Shown piece after piece: positions 34,428-37,318 of a DNA stretch of 37,318 nt. Within the stretch, counting starts at the first letter, position 1; every line of letters starts with the position of its first letter. The position numbers were made by a program, and so were the translations under genes. The stretch is from Cupriavidus sp. IDO (lineage in GTDB: Bacteria > Pseudomonadota > Gammaproteobacteria > Burkholderiales > Burkholderiaceae). Below the pieces are notes generated by a model. It worked only from the letters and a program-made list of their open reading frames with translations, ran no database searches and was not told the origin of the DNA. The stretch covers positions 1 to 37,318 of the forward strand of contig NZ_JWMA01000122.1 in assembly GCF_000812465.1 (NCBI RefSeq), written 5' to 3'.

Positions 34428-35813
34428 ATGGATTCAAGCAGCAACGACGGCACGCTCAAGCGTGGCCTGAAGAACCGGCATATCCAGCTGATCGCCCTTG
34501 GCGGCGCGATCGGCACCGGGCTTTTCCTGGGCATTGCCCAGACCATCAAGATGGCCGGCCCCTCGGTCCTGCTCGGTTACGCGCTTGCCGGCATCGTGGC
34601 GTTCTTCATCATGCGCCAGCTCGGCGAGATGGTGGTGGATGAGCCCGTGGCCGGCTCGTTCAGCTACTTCGCCAACAAGTATTGCGGCCACTTCGCCGGC
34701 TTCATGTCGGGCTGGAACTACTGGGTGCTGTACATCCTGGTGAGCATGGCCGAGCTGTCGGCGGTGGGCATCTACGTCCAGTACTGGTGGCCCGAGATCC
34801 CGACCTGGATCTCCGCGCTGGCCTTCTTTCTGATCATCAACGCCATCAACCTGTCGAGCGTGAAGTCGTTCGGCGAGATGGAGTTCTGGTTTTCCATCAT
34901 CAAGGTGGCGGCCATCATCGGCATGATCGGCTTTGGCGGCTACCTGCTGGTGTCCGGCAATGCCGGCCCGCAGGCCAGCATCACCAACCTGTGGCAGCAC
35001 GGCGGCTTCTTCCCCAATGGCCTCGGTGGCCTGGTGATGGCCATGGCGGTGATCATGTTCTCGTTCGGCGGCCTGGAGCTGGTGGGCATTACCGCGGCCG
35101 AAGCGGACTCGCCTGAAAAGACCATCCCCAAGGCGACCAACCAGGTCATCTACCGCATCCTGATTTTCTACGTGGGCGCGCTGGCGGTGCTGCTGTCGCT
35201 GTACCCGTGGGAGAACGTGGTCACCGGCGGCAGCCCGTTCGTGCTGATCTTCCACGCGCTGAACAGCAACTGGGTAGCCAACGTACTGAACGTGGTGGTG
35301 CTGACGGCGGCGCTGTCGGTCTATAACAGCGGCGTGTATTGCAACAGCCGCATGCTGTTCGGCCTGGCCCAGCAAGGCAACGCACCGAAGTCGCTGTTGA
35401 AGGTGAACAAGCGCGGCATTCCGCTGGTGGCCCTGGGCGTGTCCGCCCTGGCGACCGCCGCCTGCGTGGTAATCAACTACTTCATGCCCGGCAAGGCCTT
35501 CGAGCTCCTGATGGGCCTGGTGGTGTCGGCCCTGATCATCAACTGGGCGATGATCAGCATCATCCACCTGAAGTTCCGCGCCGATAAGCGCAAGGCACGC
35601 CAGGAAACCCGTTTCAAGAGCTTCGGCTACCCGCTCACGAATTATCTGTGCCTGGTGTTCCTGGCCGGCATCCTGGTCGTGATGTACATGACCGATGGCC
35701 TGCGCATCTCGGTGTACCTGATCCCGGTGTGGCTGGCCGTGCTGGGTATCAGCTACCGCCTGCGGCAGAAGAAAGCCGCGCCTGCCCTGCAAGGCAGCCC
35801 TTCGGTACAGTAA
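34428..35813 (+). CDS. Aromatic amino acid permease (AroP/PheP-type APC transporter)
   Basis: Proton-coupled inner-membrane importer of the amino acid-polyamine-organocation superfamily. The 461-residue protein has about twelve transmembrane helices and the AAT-subfamily signatures LKRGLKNRHIQLIALGGAIG, GTGLFLG and the unwound-helix EMVVDEPVAGSFS. ATG at 34,428 has AGAGGAA upstream. Position between hpd and an aromatic aminotransferase suggests tyrosine or phenylalanine uptake, but proline (ProY) or other specificity cannot be excluded from sequence alone. Confidence 0.9.
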   Translation: MDSSSNDGTLKRGLKNRHIQLIALGGAIGTGLFLGIAQTIKMAGPSVLLGYALAGIVAFFIMRQLGEMVVDEPVAGSFSYFANKYCGHFAGFMSGWNYWVLYILVSMAELSAVGIYVQYWWPEIPTWISALAFFLIINAINLSSVKSFGEMEFWFSIIKVAAIIGMIGFGGYLLVSGNAGPQASITNLWQHGGFFPNGLGGLVMAMAVIMFSFGGLELVGITAAEADSPEKTIPKATNQVIYRILIFYVGALAVLLSLYPWENVVTGGSPFVLIFHALNSNWVANVLNVVVLTAALSVYNSGVYCNSRMLFGLAQQGNAPKSLLKVNKRGIPLVALGVSALATAACVVINYFMPGKAFELLMGLVVSALIINWAMISIIHLKFRADKRKARQETRFKSFGYPLTNYLCLVFLAGILVVMYMTDGLRISVYLIPVWLAVLGISYRLRQKKAAPALQGSPSVQ

Positions 35814-35821
35814 CTACAGTC

Positions 35822-35864
35822 GTAACCGCCGGCCGCGCCGGCGCCATCGCGCGCCGCCGGTTAC
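35822..35864 (+). terminator. Hairpin after the permease gene
   Basis: GTAACCGCCGGC pairs with GCCGCCGGTTAC over 12 positions with one mismatch, nine bases after the permease stop. No T-run follows. Probably separates or attenuates transcription between the permease and aminotransferase genes. Confidence 0.6.
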
Positions 35865-35943
35865 ACTTCAGTCTGAGCGCCACGGCAATGCTGCCAGACC
35901 GGCGCTTTGCAGCCCCCATCCGTCTGAGAATCGAGTGAATCCC

Positions 35944-37140
35944 ATGTTTGCACACATCGAAGCCTTCCCTGGCGATCCGATCCTGTCGCTCAACGAGAGC
36001 TTCCAGCAGGACCCCCGCACCAACAAGGTCAACCTGAGCATCGGCATCTACTTTGACGATGACGGCCGCCTGCCGGTGATGGAAGCCGTGGCGAAGGCCG
36101 AAGCCTCGCTGCTGGCGGACATGGGGCCGCGTCCCTACCTGCCGATGTCGGGCCTGGTGGCTTACCGCAACGCGGTGCAGGCGCTGGTATTTGGCGAAGA
36201 TTCCCCGGCGCGCGCCGAAGGCCGCGTTGCCACGCTGCAGACGCTGGGCGGCTCGGGCGCGCTGCGCGTCGGCGCCGATTTCCTCAAGCGCTACTACCCT
36301 GAAGCGCAGGTGTGGATCAGCGACCCCAGCTGGGAAAACCACCGCGTGGTGTTCGAGCGCGCCGGCTTCACGGTCAACACCTACCCGTACTACGACGAGG
36401 CCACCGGCGGCCTGAAGTTCGACGCCATGATGGACGCGCTGCGCGTCATCCCCAAGCGCAGTATCGTCCTGCTGCACGCCTGCTGCCACAACCCGACCGG
36501 CGTTGACCTGGACAAGGACCAGTGGCGCAGGCTGATCGCCCTGCTCAAGGCCAACGAACTGCTGCCCTTCGTCGACATGGCCTACCAGGGCTTCGGCGCC
36601 GGGCTGGAAGACGACGCGTTCGCCGTGCGCGAACTGGTCGCCCAGGGCGTGCCGTTCCTGGTCGCCAACTCGTTCTCGAAGAATTTCTCGCTGTACGGCG
36701 AGCGCTGCGGCGGCCTGAGCGTGGTCTGCAACAACGCCACCGAAGCCGCCAACGTGCTGGGCCAGCTGACCGGCGCGGTGCGCGCCAACTACAGCAACCC
36801 GCCCACGCATGGCGCGCGCGTGGTGGCCAAGGTGCTGACCACGCCCGAACTGCGCACCCTGTGGGAGAGCGAGCTGGCCGCGATGTGCGCGCGTATCGCC
36901 CGCATGCGCGAAGCCATTCACCACAACCTGCGCGATCACGTCAGCGGCGAAGCGCTCTCGCGCTACCTGACGCAGCGCGGCATGTTCACCTACACCGGCC
37001 TGTCGGCCGACCAGGCCGAACGCCTGCGCGAAGAGCACGGCGTGTACCTGCTGCGCTCGGGCCGCATGTGCGTGGCCGGCCTGAACGAGCGCAATGTGCC
37101 GGTGGTGGCGAAGGCCATTGCCGCCGTGCTGGCCAGGTAA
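35944..37140 (+). CDS. tyrB: Aromatic amino acid / aspartate aminotransferase (TyrB type)
   Basis: PLP-dependent class I aminotransferase converting tyrosine or phenylalanine to the phenylpyruvates used by Hpd. The 398-residue protein has the family start MFAHIEAFPGDPILSLNE, cofactor residues N183 (HNPTGVD), D211 and Y214 (VDMAYQGFG), Schiff-base lysine K246 (NSFSKNFSLYGER), R254 and the substrate-carboxylate arginine in SGRMCVAGLN. I chose ATG 35,944 over GTG 35,935 by comparison with this start. Sequence alone does not separate TyrB from AspC; the neighbourhood favours aromatic substrates. It is followed by repeat R4. Confidence 0.93.
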   Translation: MFAHIEAFPGDPILSLNESFQQDPRTNKVNLSIGIYFDDDGRLPVMEAVAKAEASLLADMGPRPYLPMSGLVAYRNAVQALVFGEDSPARAEGRVATLQTLGGSGALRVGADFLKRYYPEAQVWISDPSWENHRVVFERAGFTVNTYPYYDEATGGLKFDAMMDALRVIPKRSIVLLHACCHNPTGVDLDKDQWRRLIALLKANELLPFVDMAYQGFGAGLEDDAFAVRELVAQGVPFLVANSFSKNFSLYGERCGGLSVVCNNATEAANVLGQLTGAVRANYSNPPTHGARVVAKVLTTPELRTLWESELAAMCARIARMREAIHHNLRDHVSGEALSRYLTQRGMFTYTGLSADQAERLREEHGVYLLRSGRMCVAGLNERNVPVVAKAIAAVLAR

Positions 37141-37182
37141 GCTGCGCTCAGCCGCTCAGGCTGCAGCTTCCAAAAAGGGGGG

Positions 37183-37318
37183 GCTTCGCTGGATCGCGGG
37201 TGGGGGTTCTTGGATGCGTGGCTGTGTCGCCGGCGTAGCCGGCGACTCCCTTTTTGACTGCGCCAAAAAGGAAGCAAAAAGCGCCTTCTTGCCCGCCGGG
37301 CGGGAGTCTTATCGTAGT
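37183..37318 (-). repeat. Dispersed structured repeat, copy R4
   Basis: Reverse complement of the R1/R3 type, cut off by the window end. It starts CTTCGCTGGATCGCGGG, the inverse of the R1 edge at about 184-200. The central stem is 37,246-37,256/37,264-37,274 (CTCCCTTTTTG with CAAAAAGGAAG, one non-Watson-Crick pair). It lies 43 bases after tyrB, in the same orientation relative to that gene as R1 to dmpG and R3 to dmpR. Confidence 0.86.

Overview
The window is GC-rich chromosomal DNA from a betaproteobacterium, most likely Cupriavidus or a close Ralstonia/Burkholderiaceae relative. I infer this from gene content: a phenol hydroxylase/meta-cleavage operon of the dmp/pox type with its own DmpR-class activator, a Bug/TctC-type receptor, a BvgAS-like phosphorelay, and dispersed intergenic hairpin repeats. 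The species cannot be fixed from the sequence alone. No RNA genes, CRISPR arrays, insertion sequences or phage genes were seen.

Region 1 (about 1-14,460) is a complete phenol catabolic unit on the minus strand. Transcription runs from dmpK (11,727) to dmpG (334): the six-gene multicomponent phenol hydroxylase (K-L-M-N-O-P), the ferredoxin that keeps the extradiol dioxygenase active (Q), catechol 2,3-dioxygenase (B), then C, E, H, I, F, G, which take the ring-cleavage product to pyruvate and acetyl-CoA. The hydrolase gene dmpD is absent, so only the dehydrogenase/oxalocrotonate branch is encoded. A sigma-54 -24/-12 promoter precedes dmpK, with two DmpR-type upstream activating sequences farther up. 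The activator gene (dmpR/poxR) lies upstream on the same strand and has a sigma-54-like element of its own. Between operon and activator lies a large imperfect inverted repeat made of two copies of a structured repeat. Two further copies sit at the two ends of the window.

Region 2 (14,666-25,822) holds a patatin-like hydrolase and a minus-strand acyl-CoA cluster of atu/liu type: carboxyltransferase, acyl-CoA dehydrogenase, crotonase-fold protein, biotin carboxylase/carrier subunit, AtuA-like protein and a periplasmic Bug receptor. A divergent IclR regulator is separated from it by a perfect palindromic operator candidate. A RraA/HMG-aldolase-like gene converges on iclR with abutting stop codons. 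The likely substrate is a branched or isoprenoid acyl-CoA, not determined.

Region 3 (25,945-32,405) is a BvgAS-like signalling island: a small membrane protein, a pseudo-receiver/Hpt protein, a LuxR-type response regulator, a hybrid histidine kinase broken by a one-base frameshift, and a divergent BvgS-like hybrid kinase that lacks both the periplasmic sensor domains and the Hpt domain. The same GGAAATTTCC palindrome lies in front of the response-regulator gene and the BvgS-like kinase gene.

Region 4 (32,426-37,140) is an aromatic amino acid catabolic group: a divergent Lrp/AsnC regulator, 4-hydroxyphenylpyruvate dioxygenase, an aromatic amino acid permease and an aromatic aminotransferase. 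The two plus-strand intergenic gaps each carry a strong hairpin.
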